A stretch of 64,000 nt of DNA from JACNJF01 sp050288105. GTDB taxonomy: Bacteria; Pseudomonadota; Gammaproteobacteria; GCA-001735895. Numbering within the stretch: the stretch's first letter is position 1; every line of letters starts with the position of its first letter. This document shows positions 7,789 to 16,287 of this stretch, piece by piece. The stretch is taken from NCBI GenBank assembly GCA_050288105.1, contig JBNKDE010000008.1, positions 62,001-126,000 on the forward strand. The letters run 5' to 3'. The position numbers and the translations under genes are program-made. The notes beneath the pieces were generated by a model. It saw nothing but the letters and a program-made list of their open reading frames with translations. It searched no databases and had not been told where the DNA came from.

Positions 7789-9831
7789 ATGGCTACCATT
7801 AGTTCTTTAGGCATAGGTTCTGGACTTGACTTGTCGTCTATAGTGACCGGACTGGTGGACGCTGAGCGGGCTCCGACAGAGCAACGTCTGAACCTGAAAG
7901 AAGAAACCCTTACCGCCAAATTATCAGCATTCGGTGCGTTAAAAAGCTCTTTATCCCTGTTCCAGGGAAGCATGAGTAATCTGTTATCAGCCTCAACCTA
8001 CAATATCAAAACGGCTTCTTCCTCGGATGAGTCCGTGTTTTCGACTTCGGTAACCAGTAATGCAGATAACGGAAGTTATGCAGTAGAAGTTACCGCACTG
8101 GCAAAATCTCATTCCCTGGCAACCAGTGCAGATACCGTGTTTGCAGACGTTAACGATACGGTTGGCACTGGCACTTTAACTATCAGGTTTGGTACTACGG
8201 GTAGCGGGCCATATTCCTTTACTCAGGATACCAGCAAGGCGACACAGACAATTACTGTCAGCGAAGCGAATAACAATACGACGCTTACTGGATTAAAGGA
8301 TTACATCAATAACAGTGATTTTGGAGTCAGCGCTTCCATCGTTAATGATGGTAATGGCTACCGCTTAACGCTGACATCAGAAAGTACGGGTGCCAGCAAC
8401 AGTATGGAAATTACGGTAAGCGGCGATATTGATGGTGATAATAACGATAATGCTGGACTCTCACAGCTGGCCTTTAATTCATTGGCACAAACCAGTATGT
8501 TGCAAACGGTTAGTGCTCAGGATGCCGCTTTAACCATCAATGGTCTGGATATAACTCGTGAAACCAATACCGTTACAGGTGCCATCGACGGTGTCACGCT
8601 GAATCTGATAAAAGCCGATATAGGCAATATCGTGAACGTGACTGTCGGTGAAAATATTAATGACCTGAGTGCGGGCATTCAGGAATTTGTACAAGGTTAC
8701 AATGGTTTAGTCGAGACTATCAATACACTGACCAGATACGACCCCGAAACAGAAACGGCAGGCCTGCTGATTGGTGATTCGACCGTGCGAGGAATTCGTA
8801 ATCAACTGCGTTCAGTGATCAGTAACTCAGTCGCTGAATTATCGGGGAATATACAATCGCTGGCAGATATCGGTATCAAGACCAATGCGAATGGCACACT
8901 GGATCTGGATGCAGCAAAGCTCAGCAGTGCGCTTGCCAGCTATCCGACCGAGGTAACTGCTTTATTCAGCTTGCAGGGCAGGCCGACTGATTCTAATGTG
9001 GGTTATTTATCGGCAACCTCAGATACTCAGGTGGGCAATTATGCGCTCAATATTACCACTATGGGGAGCCAGGCAGTTTACAATGGTGCCTTAGTCAATA
9101 ATTTAACCATTGATGCCAATAATGATGAGTTCACTATCAGGGTAGATGGTGTGACATCAAGTTCTATACTGCTTACGCAGGGTGTGTATGCTGATGGCGA
9201 TGCACTGGCCGCTCATATTCAGGCTCAGATCAATAACGATGAAAACCTCAGGAACAATGGCGCAGCGGTAAGTGTTGTTTATGATGCTTTAAACAATGAA
9301 TTTGATATTAATTCAGTACGATATGGTTCCGAGTCCACGCTGGAATTTGTAACGGTGGACACCAATACCAGCAATGATCTGGGCTTTTCAGCAGGTAGCG
9401 GCACCGATGGCGTTGATGTCGCAGGTACGATCAATGGTTCCCTCGCTACCGGGGACGGGCAGGTACTGACCAGTTCAGCAGGAGCGAGCGAAGGACTGTC
9501 GCTGTTAATATCTTCTGGGACGACTGGAAATCGTGGTTCCGTGTCGTTTTCGCGCGGTATCGCCGTCACTCTTGAAGATATTATTTCCAGCTTTCTGGAC
9601 AGTGACACTGGATATATTTCAACTCGGGAAGACGGGTTAAACAGCGATCTGGAAGCGATCAGTGATCAACGGGTAAAACTAAATACACGTGTGGCAAGTC
9701 TTGAAGCCCGTCTGGTTGCCCAATTCTCGGCGCTGGATAGCCTGATTGCCAACTTTAATGCAACCAGCACTTATCTGGAACAGCAGTTACAGAATTTACC
9801 TAAGCCCAATTCGATTGGTAAAAATAATTAA
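7789..9831 (+). CDS. fliD: Flagellar filament cap protein FliD (HAP2)
   Basis: Distal cap that helps flagellin subunits fold into the filament tip. The N terminus has the family motif SLGIGSGLDLSSIVTGLVDAE. The C terminus has helical D0/D1 segments (YISTREDGLNSDLEAISDQ, then coiled coil to AQFSALDSLIANFNATSTYL). At 680 residues it is about 200 longer than the Salmonella protein. The extra length lies in the Thr/Asn/Asp-rich central lobes. fliS follows 66 bp downstream. Confidence 0.96.
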   Translation: MATISSLGIGSGLDLSSIVTGLVDAERAPTEQRLNLKEETLTAKLSAFGALKSSLSLFQGSMSNLLSASTYNIKTASSSDESVFSTSVTSNADNGSYAVEVTALAKSHSLATSADTVFADVNDTVGTGTLTIRFGTTGSGPYSFTQDTSKATQTITVSEANNNTTLTGLKDYINNSDFGVSASIVNDGNGYRLTLTSESTGASNSMEITVSGDIDGDNNDNAGLSQLAFNSLAQTSMLQTVSAQDAALTINGLDITRETNTVTGAIDGVTLNLIKADIGNIVNVTVGENINDLSAGIQEFVQGYNGLVETINTLTRYDPETETAGLLIGDSTVRGIRNQLRSVISNSVAELSGNIQSLADIGIKTNANGTLDLDAAKLSSALASYPTEVTALFSLQGRPTDSNVGYLSATSDTQVGNYALNITTMGSQAVYNGALVNNLTIDANNDEFTIRVDGVTSSSILLTQGVYADGDALAAHIQAQINNDENLRNNGAAVSVVYDALNNEFDINSVRYGSESTLEFVTVDTNTSNDLGFSAGSGTDGVDVAGTINGSLATGDGQVLTSSAGASEGLSLLISSGTTGNRGSVSFSRGIAVTLEDIISSFLDSDTGYISTREDGLNSDLEAISDQRVKLNTRVASLEARLVAQFSALDSLIANFNATSTYLEQQLQNLPKPNSIGKNN

Positions 9832-9897
9832 TCCAGTTGAATGCTAAGCTTTTGCGCCTGTCGGTCGATATAGAGAATAGGTATCGTGGAGAAAAAT

Positions 9898-10293
9898 ATG
9901 AATAACCTGGCTAATAATGCCGTTGCGGAATATAAAAATACCAGCAACAGCTCGATTGCTTATGCTGATCCTCATCAGCTGATTCTGCGTTTAATGAATG
10001 GGGCGATTGAAAGAATAGCGCAGGCTAAAGGCGCTATGCTGCAAAAGAATTTAAAAAATAAGGGAGAACTCATCAGTAAAGCGATGGGAATTATTACAGG
10101 TTTAAGCTCCTGTCTTGACCATAATCAGGGAAGTGATTTATCAAACAACCTCGAATCTTTATACGAGTACATGAATATGAGCCTGCTGGAAGCTAATGTG
10201 AAAGACGATACCGGTAAGCTGGATGAGGTTTCAAAACTCCTGCAGGAAATCCGCTCAGCGTGGGTACAGATAGCACCACACGAAAATATTTAG
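9898..10293 (+). CDS. fliS: Flagellin export chaperone FliS
   Basis: Cytoplasmic chaperone that binds the flagellin C terminus and prevents premature polymerisation. The 131-residue helical product contains the family pattern from about residue 20: ADPHQLILRLMNGAIERI, and later IITGLSSCLDHNQGSDLS followed by an NLESLYEYM helix. I preferred the ATG at 9898 to a GTG at 9886, because GGAG at 9888-9891 is correctly spaced for the ATG and the shorter form begins at the usual place. A FliT-like gene follows 15 bp later. Confidence 0.94.
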   Translation: MNNLANNAVAEYKNTSNSSIAYADPHQLILRLMNGAIERIAQAKGAMLQKNLKNKGELISKAMGIITGLSSCLDHNQGSDLSNNLESLYEYMNMSLLEANVKDDTGKLDEVSKLLQEIRSAWVQIAPHENI

Positions 10294-10308
10294 TCGCTCG
10301 TTAAATTC

Positions 10309-10602
10309 ATGCCTCAAATGAACGCACCGGATGATGCAATTGATGTCAGTCAAAAAATACTTCAGGCAATCCAGCATGCTGATCTTGAAAAAGTAGCATC
10401 ACTGGAGCAGGAGTGGAAATCCCTGATAGAGGGTTATTTCTCATCTGGAAACGATCTGGATCTTCAGCAAACCCAGCAGCTCAAGCAGTTAAATGATGAG
10501 ATCCTGATACAGTTGACTGATATGCAATCCACACTCAAGGAACAGCGCGCCAAACTCATCAAAGGCAGCCGGGCATCTAACGCTTACCTCGATAATTTGT
10601 AA
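10309..10602 (+). CDS. FliT-like flagellar chaperone
   Basis: A 97-residue, mostly helical acidic protein directly after fliS, where FliT (the FliD-binding chaperone) is normally encoded. Visible features are an N-terminal helix (ILQAIQHADLEKVASLEQEW), a Gln-rich middle and a C-terminal basic stretch. Sequence conservation in FliT proteins is low, so the call rests on size, composition and position. There is no strong Shine-Dalgarno, and translation may be coupled to fliS 15 bp upstream. Confidence 0.75.
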   Translation: MPQMNAPDDAIDVSQKILQAIQHADLEKVASLEQEWKSLIEGYFSSGNDLDLQQTQQLKQLNDEILIQLTDMQSTLKEQRAKLIKGSRASNAYLDNL

Positions 10603-10768
10603 AAAAACTTTATTTTAAAAACTAACAAAATCAGCTAGTTGCGTTGATTTTTAAATTCCTGTCAATTTTTTGTCGATTTTCTGCCAATTTACTCTAAAAT
10701 CTGGTTAATATTTGTTCCGGCGGTGGCATTGTTCGGAGTAAAAACAAAATTATAACTAGCGGCTCACT

Positions 10769-12151
10769 ATGACAATATTGATAATCGACTCTGATTTATC
10801 TCGTGCACAATCGTTGCAGCATCTTTTCCACTTTATTAAATACCAGACTGAAATCCTCGACCCAGCAGGGCTAGATAATATTGATGCTGCTGGGCTATCA
10901 GATTATCTAGGTATTTTTAGCATTCAACACGAGCACGTTGTTCGAATTTTGCGTGAGCAAAACGCTCAGCACCAGATTCAGCTACCGGTCGTGCTGCTGG
11001 CAGAAAAGCAGGATCTGGATAACCAGAAGGTGGTGGTTCATCCCCCCTTTATCGCAGCATTATGCTTTAGCCCTGATTATCATTCGCTCACCCAGGTGCT
11101 AGATCAGGTTAAATCGCATAATACCCAGGAACGACGCAAGGATAATCGACAGTGTCAGGCATTTATCGGCTGCAGCCCTTCAGTGAGTTCCATTAACCAG
11201 ATGATCGCCCAGGTTGCCGATACCAACGCATCAGTGCTGATTCTTGGCGAATCGGGTACAGGTAAGGAAGTCATCGCCAGGAATATTCATGCGCAGTCAA
11301 ACCGGTCTAATAAGCCTTTTATCCCCATTAACTGTGGTGCGATTCCCGCTGATTTACTGGAAAGTGAGTTATTTGGACATGAGAAAGGTGCCTTTACCGG
11401 AGCCATCACTGCACGCCAGGGACGCTTCGAACTGGCTGAAGGAGGGGTACTGTTTCTTGATGAAATTGGCGACATGCCTTTATCCATGCAGGTTAAATTA
11501 TTACGGGTGTTGCAGGAGCGTAGTTTTGAACGTGTCGGTGGTAACCACACCATTCAAACTGATGTCAGGGTGATTGCCGCAACACATAGAAACCTGGAGG
11601 AATTGATCGTTGAAGGTAAGTTCCGCGAAGACCTCTATTACCGCCTGAATGTTTTTCCGATTGAAGTGACTCCGTTACGTGAACGTCGTGAAGATATCCC
11701 ACTGCTGGTCACGGAGCTGGTTGATCGTATCGAACAGGATAACAGAGGGTCGGTCCGATTAACTAAAAATGCGACTGCCATGCTATCGCTATACGACTGG
11801 CCCGGTAATGTGCGAGAACTCGCCAATCTGATTGAGCGCCTGGCCATTTTATATCCGCGTGACGTGGTCGATATCAAGCAGTTGCCTGCCAAATTTGTTA
11901 CTGAAAATGCCACTATCCCCAGTATAGAAGAGCCTGTCGAGGGACAGGTCGAATCTGCGACTGCGATCAACTTTAATGTTTTGCCAGACGGGGGGATTGA
12001 TATGAAACAGTATCTAATGGATATAGAGGTTTCGCTGATCGAACAGGCGCTGGGTGCCACCGACAATGTGGTAGCGCGCGCGGCCAACTTGCTGCGTATG
12101 CGTCGAACAACCCTGGTAGAAAAAATGCGTAAGTACGAGATTGAACGTTAA
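10769..12151 (+). CDS. fleQ: Sigma54-dependent flagellar master regulator FleQ/FlrA
   Basis: Enhancer-binding activator at the top of the polar flagellar hierarchy; in Pseudomonas it also senses cyclic-di-GMP. Order: a degenerate receiver-like domain (1-120) beginning MTILIIDSDLSRAQSL; an AAA+ domain with Walker A LGESGTGKEV (about 158), the sigma54 loop GAFTGA (about 207) and Walker B LFLDEIGD; and a Fis-type helix-turn-helix at 425-460 (ARAANLLRMRRTTLVEKM). At 460 residues it is slightly shorter than P. aeruginosa FleQ. It has its own AT-rich 166-bp upstream region. fleS and fleR follow. Confidence 0.93.
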   Translation: MTILIIDSDLSRAQSLQHLFHFIKYQTEILDPAGLDNIDAAGLSDYLGIFSIQHEHVVRILREQNAQHQIQLPVVLLAEKQDLDNQKVVVHPPFIAALCFSPDYHSLTQVLDQVKSHNTQERRKDNRQCQAFIGCSPSVSSINQMIAQVADTNASVLILGESGTGKEVIARNIHAQSNRSNKPFIPINCGAIPADLLESELFGHEKGAFTGAITARQGRFELAEGGVLFLDEIGDMPLSMQVKLLRVLQERSFERVGGNHTIQTDVRVIAATHRNLEELIVEGKFREDLYYRLNVFPIEVTPLRERREDIPLLVTELVDRIEQDNRGSVRLTKNATAMLSLYDWPGNVRELANLIERLAILYPRDVVDIKQLPAKFVTENATIPSIEEPVEGQVESATAINFNVLPDGGIDMKQYLMDIEVSLIEQALGATDNVVARAANLLRMRRTTLVEKMRKYEIER

Positions 12152-12232
12152 TTGCGTCAATAAAATGCCGCCCGGTTGTGCTTTAATAGCTTTTAATTAT
12201 TTAACTCGTTGAAATATAAGAATAAAGTTTAG

Positions 12233-12250
12233 TCGGATTGGATCCTGCAA
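12233..12250 (+). promoter_or_regulatory. Possible sigma54 promoter of fleSR
   Basis: TCGGATTGGATCCTGCAA places GG (12235-12236) and GC (12247-12248) exactly 10 bp apart, 33 bp before the fleS start at 12283. The -24 half is a poor match beyond GG and the -12 half is CTGCAA. In Pseudomonas fleSR is activated by FleQ with RpoN, so the position supports the call. The sequence match alone is moderate. Confidence 0.4.
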
Positions 12251-12282
12251 TAGTTTGACTGATGTGTGTAATGTGATCAGTC

Positions 12283-13446
12283 ATGAACTCAAATCAGCAA
12301 CGCGTAGAATTACAACAGGCCTTTCATCAGTTTAATCAGGTGTCTAATGCACTGACTGAAAGCTTTATTCAATTAAACAAAACGGTAGGCGGACTAGCTC
12401 GCGACGATGCTGAACGTCTTCCTTTTACCGATCAGGATAATATGACCCAGCAATTGCGATCCCTCATCGATGCCATCCCGGGCGCTGTTATTGTCATTAA
12501 CTCGCAGGGTAAGGTAGATGATTTCAATCTTGCAGCAAGCGAGTTGCTGGGTGAGCCGTTACGCCAACATGACTGGCGTGATATCGTGCACCGGGCTTTT
12601 CTGACCGAGCTGGATCAGGGGGAACTGAGGACACCTGATGGGCGCCAGTTCAGCATTTCTACCCGGCCTCTGGGCTACAAACCAGGACAGATATTGCTAT
12701 TAAGTGACGTTACCCAGACTCGGATGCTGCAGCGCGCAGCGCAACAGAACCTGCACCTGATGACGATGGGTAAGATGATGGCCAGTCTGGCTCACCAGAT
12801 TCGTACCCCACTGTCATCCAGTATGTTATACCTCTCGCAGATTATCGATGGCAATCTGGATCTGGAAAAAAGCCAGAAATTCACCAGCAAGGCTTTAGAC
12901 AGGATTCGTCATATCGAAAAAACCATTAACGATATGCTGGTTTTTGCCCATGGTGGGCAATTCCATATGAGCGATTTCGCTATTACCGAATTATTAGCAG
13001 AACTGCAGGACCACCTGGCGCCACAACTGAAACTTCACAGTGCCCAACTGTATATCGAAACCTCTAATCAGAATATCCTGATTAACGGCAATAAAGATGC
13101 CTTGCTGGGTGCCCTGGCAAACCTGTGCATGAATGCTATAGATGCCAGTGAACAGGCGTTAAAGATCGCTATAAGCGCCCAGCTAGATCGCAGAGGTGAC
13201 CTGAATCTGACCGTTGCTGATAACGCAGGCGGTATGGATGAACAGACATTGCAACACCTGTTTGATCCTTTTTATACCACAAAACAGGATGGCACTGGGC
13301 TAGGGCTGGCAGTCGTTAAATCAGTGATAGAGTCGCATCAGGGGCAAATTAAGGTAAGCTCCAGGCTGGGTGAGGGCAGTCAATTTGATATCAGCTTGCC
13401 CTGTATGACAGGCAGTAAGACTCAATTGAGCAAACAGAAAAAATGA
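12283..13446 (+). CDS. fleS: Flagellar sensor histidine kinase FleS/FlrB
   Basis: Cytoplasmic histidine kinase partner of FleR that controls class III flagellar genes. There are no obvious membrane segments. An N-terminal helical region is followed by a PAS domain (about 60-155; LIDAIPGAVIVINSQGKV), then a HisKA box with the phospho-acceptor in LAHQIRTPLSS (His near residue 171). The HATPase domain follows with the N box (LCMNAIDAS), G1 (VADNAGGMD) and G2 (TKQDGTGLGLAVVKS). Length of 387 fits the family. FleR begins 9 bp after the stop, as expected for a two-component operon. Confidence 0.93.
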   Translation: MNSNQQRVELQQAFHQFNQVSNALTESFIQLNKTVGGLARDDAERLPFTDQDNMTQQLRSLIDAIPGAVIVINSQGKVDDFNLAASELLGEPLRQHDWRDIVHRAFLTELDQGELRTPDGRQFSISTRPLGYKPGQILLLSDVTQTRMLQRAAQQNLHLMTMGKMMASLAHQIRTPLSSSMLYLSQIIDGNLDLEKSQKFTSKALDRIRHIEKTINDMLVFAHGGQFHMSDFAITELLAELQDHLAPQLKLHSAQLYIETSNQNILINGNKDALLGALANLCMNAIDASEQALKIAISAQLDRRGDLNLTVADNAGGMDEQTLQHLFDPFYTTKQDGTGLGLAVVKSVIESHQGQIKVSSRLGEGSQFDISLPCMTGSKTQLSKQKK

Positions 13447-13455
13447 GGCATGTAG

Positions 13456-14784
13456 ATGATTGATGTATTAGTAGTAGAAGATGATGCTGATCTGCGTGAA
13501 GCAATTTGCGATATGCTCGAAATTAATGATATTAGCTATATTGAAGCCGAAAACGGTCATCAGGCTCAGCAACAGCTGGCAGAAAACAACGTCGCTCTGG
13601 TATTAAGCGATGTGCAGATGAGCCCAGGAAATGGTTATCAGCTGCTTGAATACATTACGCAGAATCATGCCGGCCTACCAGTCATCCTGATGACCGCCTA
13701 TGGTTCTATTCCCCAGGCGGTTGATGCGATTCAGGCAGGTGCTGTGGATTACCTGGTCAAGCCCTTTGAGGTTTCAGAGCTGGTAAAAACGCTGCAACAA
13801 CAGTTGTTGCCCAGTGCGCGCCAGGCTGGCGAAGGGATGATTGCTGTCGATCCAGCGTCAAAGAAACTGGTAGAGCTGGCTAAAAAGGTGGCACAGTCCG
13901 AAGCGACTGTTTTACTTAATGGCGAAAGTGGGGTCGGCAAAGAAGTATTGTCTAAATTAATTCACCAGAACTCTCCGCGTAGTCATGGTCCTTTTGTCGC
14001 TATTAACTGTGCCGCAATACCTGAAAACATGCTCGAAGCTGCATTATTCGGCTATGAAAAAGGCGCATTTACAGGCGCGATAAAAAGCTCTATGGGCAAG
14101 TTTGAACAGGCCCAGGGTGGTACTTTACTGCTGGACGAAATTAGTGAAATGGATCTTGCTTTACAGGCGAAATTACTGCGCGTCATACAGGAACGTCAGG
14201 TGGAACGCCTGGGCAGCCAGAAGTTAATTGATCTCGACGTCCGATTGATCGCAACAACTAATCGAGACCTGAAAAAGCAGGTGGCAAACAAGCTGTTCCG
14301 GGAAGACCTGTTCTACCGCCTGAATGTTTTCCCTCTGCAGGTACCCGCCTTGCGATATAGAATCCAGGATATCATTCCGATAGCCGAGAAGTTAATCAAT
14401 CGATATAGCCGTGCAGCAGGTCAGCCCACAACGCTATCAAGTGCAGCCGGACAGTTACTGATCCAGCATTCATGGCCCGGCAATGTGCGCGAACTGGACA
14501 ACGTGATACAACGCGCAATGATTTTAAAGCAGGGTAGCGAAATCACCGCAGATGACATCATGCTGGAGACAGATAATTTAACGCTGAATGAATCCAACGA
14601 AGCAGAAGACAGTGGAAAATTACACAGCGATTTACGAGATCGTGAAGCGGAAGTCATTCTGGAAACCTTAAAGTGCCACAATGGAAGTCGAAAGAAAACT
14701 GCCGAGCAACTGGGTATCAGTCCAAGAACATTGCGCTATAAACTGGCACGTATGCGTGATGCGGGTGCTGCAGTGCCGGATTAA
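13456..14784 (+). CDS. fleR: Sigma54-dependent response regulator FleR/FlrC
   Basis: Phosphorylation-controlled activator of hook, basal-body and filament genes. Receiver domain 1-120 has acidic residues VVEDDAD, the phospho-acceptor Asp52 (VLSDVQM) and Lys in YLVKPFE. The AAA+ domain has Walker A NGESGVGKEV (about 154), GAFTGA (about 203) and Walker B LLLDEISEM. The C-terminal Fis-type helix-turn-helix is KKTAEQLGISPRTLRYKL. Length 442 is typical. It is the last gene of the flagellar block. The 3' side is the repeat locus starting at 14791. Confidence 0.95.
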   Translation: MIDVLVVEDDADLREAICDMLEINDISYIEAENGHQAQQQLAENNVALVLSDVQMSPGNGYQLLEYITQNHAGLPVILMTAYGSIPQAVDAIQAGAVDYLVKPFEVSELVKTLQQQLLPSARQAGEGMIAVDPASKKLVELAKKVAQSEATVLLNGESGVGKEVLSKLIHQNSPRSHGPFVAINCAAIPENMLEAALFGYEKGAFTGAIKSSMGKFEQAQGGTLLLDEISEMDLALQAKLLRVIQERQVERLGSQKLIDLDVRLIATTNRDLKKQVANKLFREDLFYRLNVFPLQVPALRYRIQDIIPIAEKLINRYSRAAGQPTTLSSAAGQLLIQHSWPGNVRELDNVIQRAMILKQGSEITADDIMLETDNLTLNESNEAEDSGKLHSDLRDREAEVILETLKCHNGSRKKTAEQLGISPRTLRYKLARMRDAGAAVPD

Positions 14785-15108
14785 GGATGTTTAACCACGG
14801 AGGACACAGAGAACACAGAGGAGGATGAGGGGAATCATATTCTGAAATCACATCTTAGGATGAGTTCTTTCTGGTTTATTCGGACCAAAAAAATTTAACC
14901 ACGAAGCACACGAAGGACACGAAGATACAATAAAAATTTCTCTGTGCTCTCCGTGTCCTCTGTGGTTTAAACAAAAACCTTACAGCCCGCACAACCAAAC
15001 CGCAGCGCTAGCAAGCCACCATAGGAAACATCAAGAATAACCCAAAAAACTTCGTGACCTTCGTGTGCTTCGTGGTTCAACCTAAAATCAGTAAATTTAG
15101 AACAGTCC
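14785..15108. repeat. Inverted-repeat locus 1 (9-nt periodic NHE-type repeats), no gene
   Basis: This 324-bp gap between fleR and the convergent transporter gene holds four related repeat arms. Arm A is at 14791-14824 (TTAACCACGGAGGACACAGA and onward). Arm B is at 14895-14925 (TTAACCACGAAGCACACGAA and onward). The inverse of A is at 14938-14970 and the inverse of B at 15050-15080. Each arm is built from a 9-nt unit, CACAGAG- or CACGAAG-like. Order is A, B, A-inverse, B-inverse. The same arms occur at 45.4-45.6 kb. I see no credible gene here; an apparent reading frame spelling NHEAHEGHE is simply the repeat translated. Confidence 0.85.
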
Positions 15109-16287
15109 TCAGACCTTGACCAGGGTAGTTTCATAACCCTGTTCGGGATTCCGCGGTACCATCTGAGACAATAGTAGCGAGGCCACAGCGAAGCCAGTCC
15201 CGCACAGAAACACCAGTGCAGGAGAAACAATCCATAAAAACCCCAGCACAAATGGCAGGATGACGGCGGCTATGTGGTTGATAGAAAAGGCAACCCCGGC
15301 GGTTGATGCAAAATCTCTGGGATCCCCGATTTTCTTAAAATAGCTCTTCAATGCTATCGCCATCGCAAAAAATACATGATCCAGCACATACAGCACTGAT
15401 GCTAGCATGGCATTTTCAACAAAAGCATAGCTGGTGAAGATGATAATCAACCCCAGATATTCCAGTGTTAGCGTTTTTCTCTCTCCCCAGAATGTCACCA
15501 TCTTGCCTACTTTAGGGGCTATGTATATGGTTAAAACACCATTCACCAGAAACAGAAGTGCAATATCTGAAGCTGAAAGATTAAACTTCTCCACCATTAA
15601 AAACCCGGCGAACACGACAAATATCTGGCGTCTGGCGCCGGATAAAAATGTGAGTACGTAATACAACCAGTAACATTTTCGCAGTACCATCTTTTTGTGT
15701 TGTTCGGCCTCGCCCTTAAAGTGAGGAAAGCCCCTATAGATGATGATGGCGAGAATCACTGTGGTCATGCCACCCAGCAGGTACACCCACTGGTAATCGA
15801 TGTGCAGAAAATCCAGCATCAGGTAAATCAAACCGAAAACAAATAACCCGGTAAATGATCCGACGGCCATCTGTCGACCCATCACGACAGGCAGTTGATC
15901 CTTACTGATCAATTGCAATGACAGTGATTGCTGCATGGTTTCGGCATAGTGGAAACCCACAGACATCAGCACAGTGGTGAAGTAAAGGCCCATCACGCTG
16001 GGCAGGTAACCGGTTAACGCGGTACCCAATCCAAGTAATACCAGCGATACAAAGGCCAGCGTTTGCTCGCGCATAAGCAGTAGCAGGAACACTGCAGTAA
16101 AAGCCAGAAATCCAGGGACTTCGCGCAAGCTTTGCAGGATCCCCATTTCGATTCCACTAAATGATGCCTGCTCGATGGCAAAGTTATTCAACAGTGTGCG
16201 CCAGGTGGAAAAGGCCAGGGGTACTGCAGCAGCCATCAGGTAAAGCAGAAATTCGGGGCGCTTCTGCCAGTCAGCCCATTTATTCAT
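15109..16287 (-). CDS. Major facilitator superfamily transporter
   Basis: Inner-membrane secondary transporter of about 12 hydrophobic segments. It begins MNKWADWQKRPEFLLYLMAAA and carries charged loops such as RGFPHFKGEAEQHKKM and the segment YIAPKVGKMVTFWGERKTL. The substrate cannot be read from sequence. I use the ATG at 16287 (392 residues) rather than an upstream in-frame start inside ppc, because ATG overlaps the ppc stop as ATGA, a standard coupling arrangement. The gene is therefore probably co-transcribed with ppc. It ends just before the repeat locus. Confidence 0.85.
   Translation of the reverse strand: MNKWADWQKRPEFLLYLMAAAVPLAFSTWRTLLNNFAIEQASFSGIEMGILQSLREVPGFLAFTAVFLLLLMREQTLAFVSLVLLGLGTALTGYLPSVMGLYFTTVLMSVGFHYAETMQQSLSLQLISKDQLPVVMGRQMAVGSFTGLFVFGLIYLMLDFLHIDYQWVYLLGGMTTVILAIIIYRGFPHFKGEAEQHKKMVLRKCYWLYYVLTFLSGARRQIFVVFAGFLMVEKFNLSASDIALLFLVNGVLTIYIAPKVGKMVTFWGERKTLTLEYLGLIIIFTSYAFVENAMLASVLYVLDHVFFAMAIALKSYFKKIGDPRDFASTAGVAFSINHIAAVILPFVLGFLWIVSPALVFLCGTGFAVASLLLSQMVPRNPEQGYETTLVKV

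Noticed and set aside
10725..10745. Sigma54 promoter before fleQ (GTGGCATTGTTCGGAG)
   Set aside because: The -24 half looks good but the -12 position reads GGAG rather than TTGC; fleQ is usually sigma70-transcribed.
11638..12087. 149-codon reading frame antisense to fleQ
   Set aside because: Overlaps the AAA+ and helix-turn-helix coding region of fleQ; composition reflects the opposite strand.
14785..15108. CRISPR array
   Set aside because: Arms are inverted and of two types, spacing is irregular and no cas genes are nearby.
14967..15251. 94-codon minus-strand reading frame containing NHEAHEGHE
   Set aside because: It runs through repeat locus 1 and into the transporter gene in another frame. 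The motif is the translated repeat, and there is no start signal.
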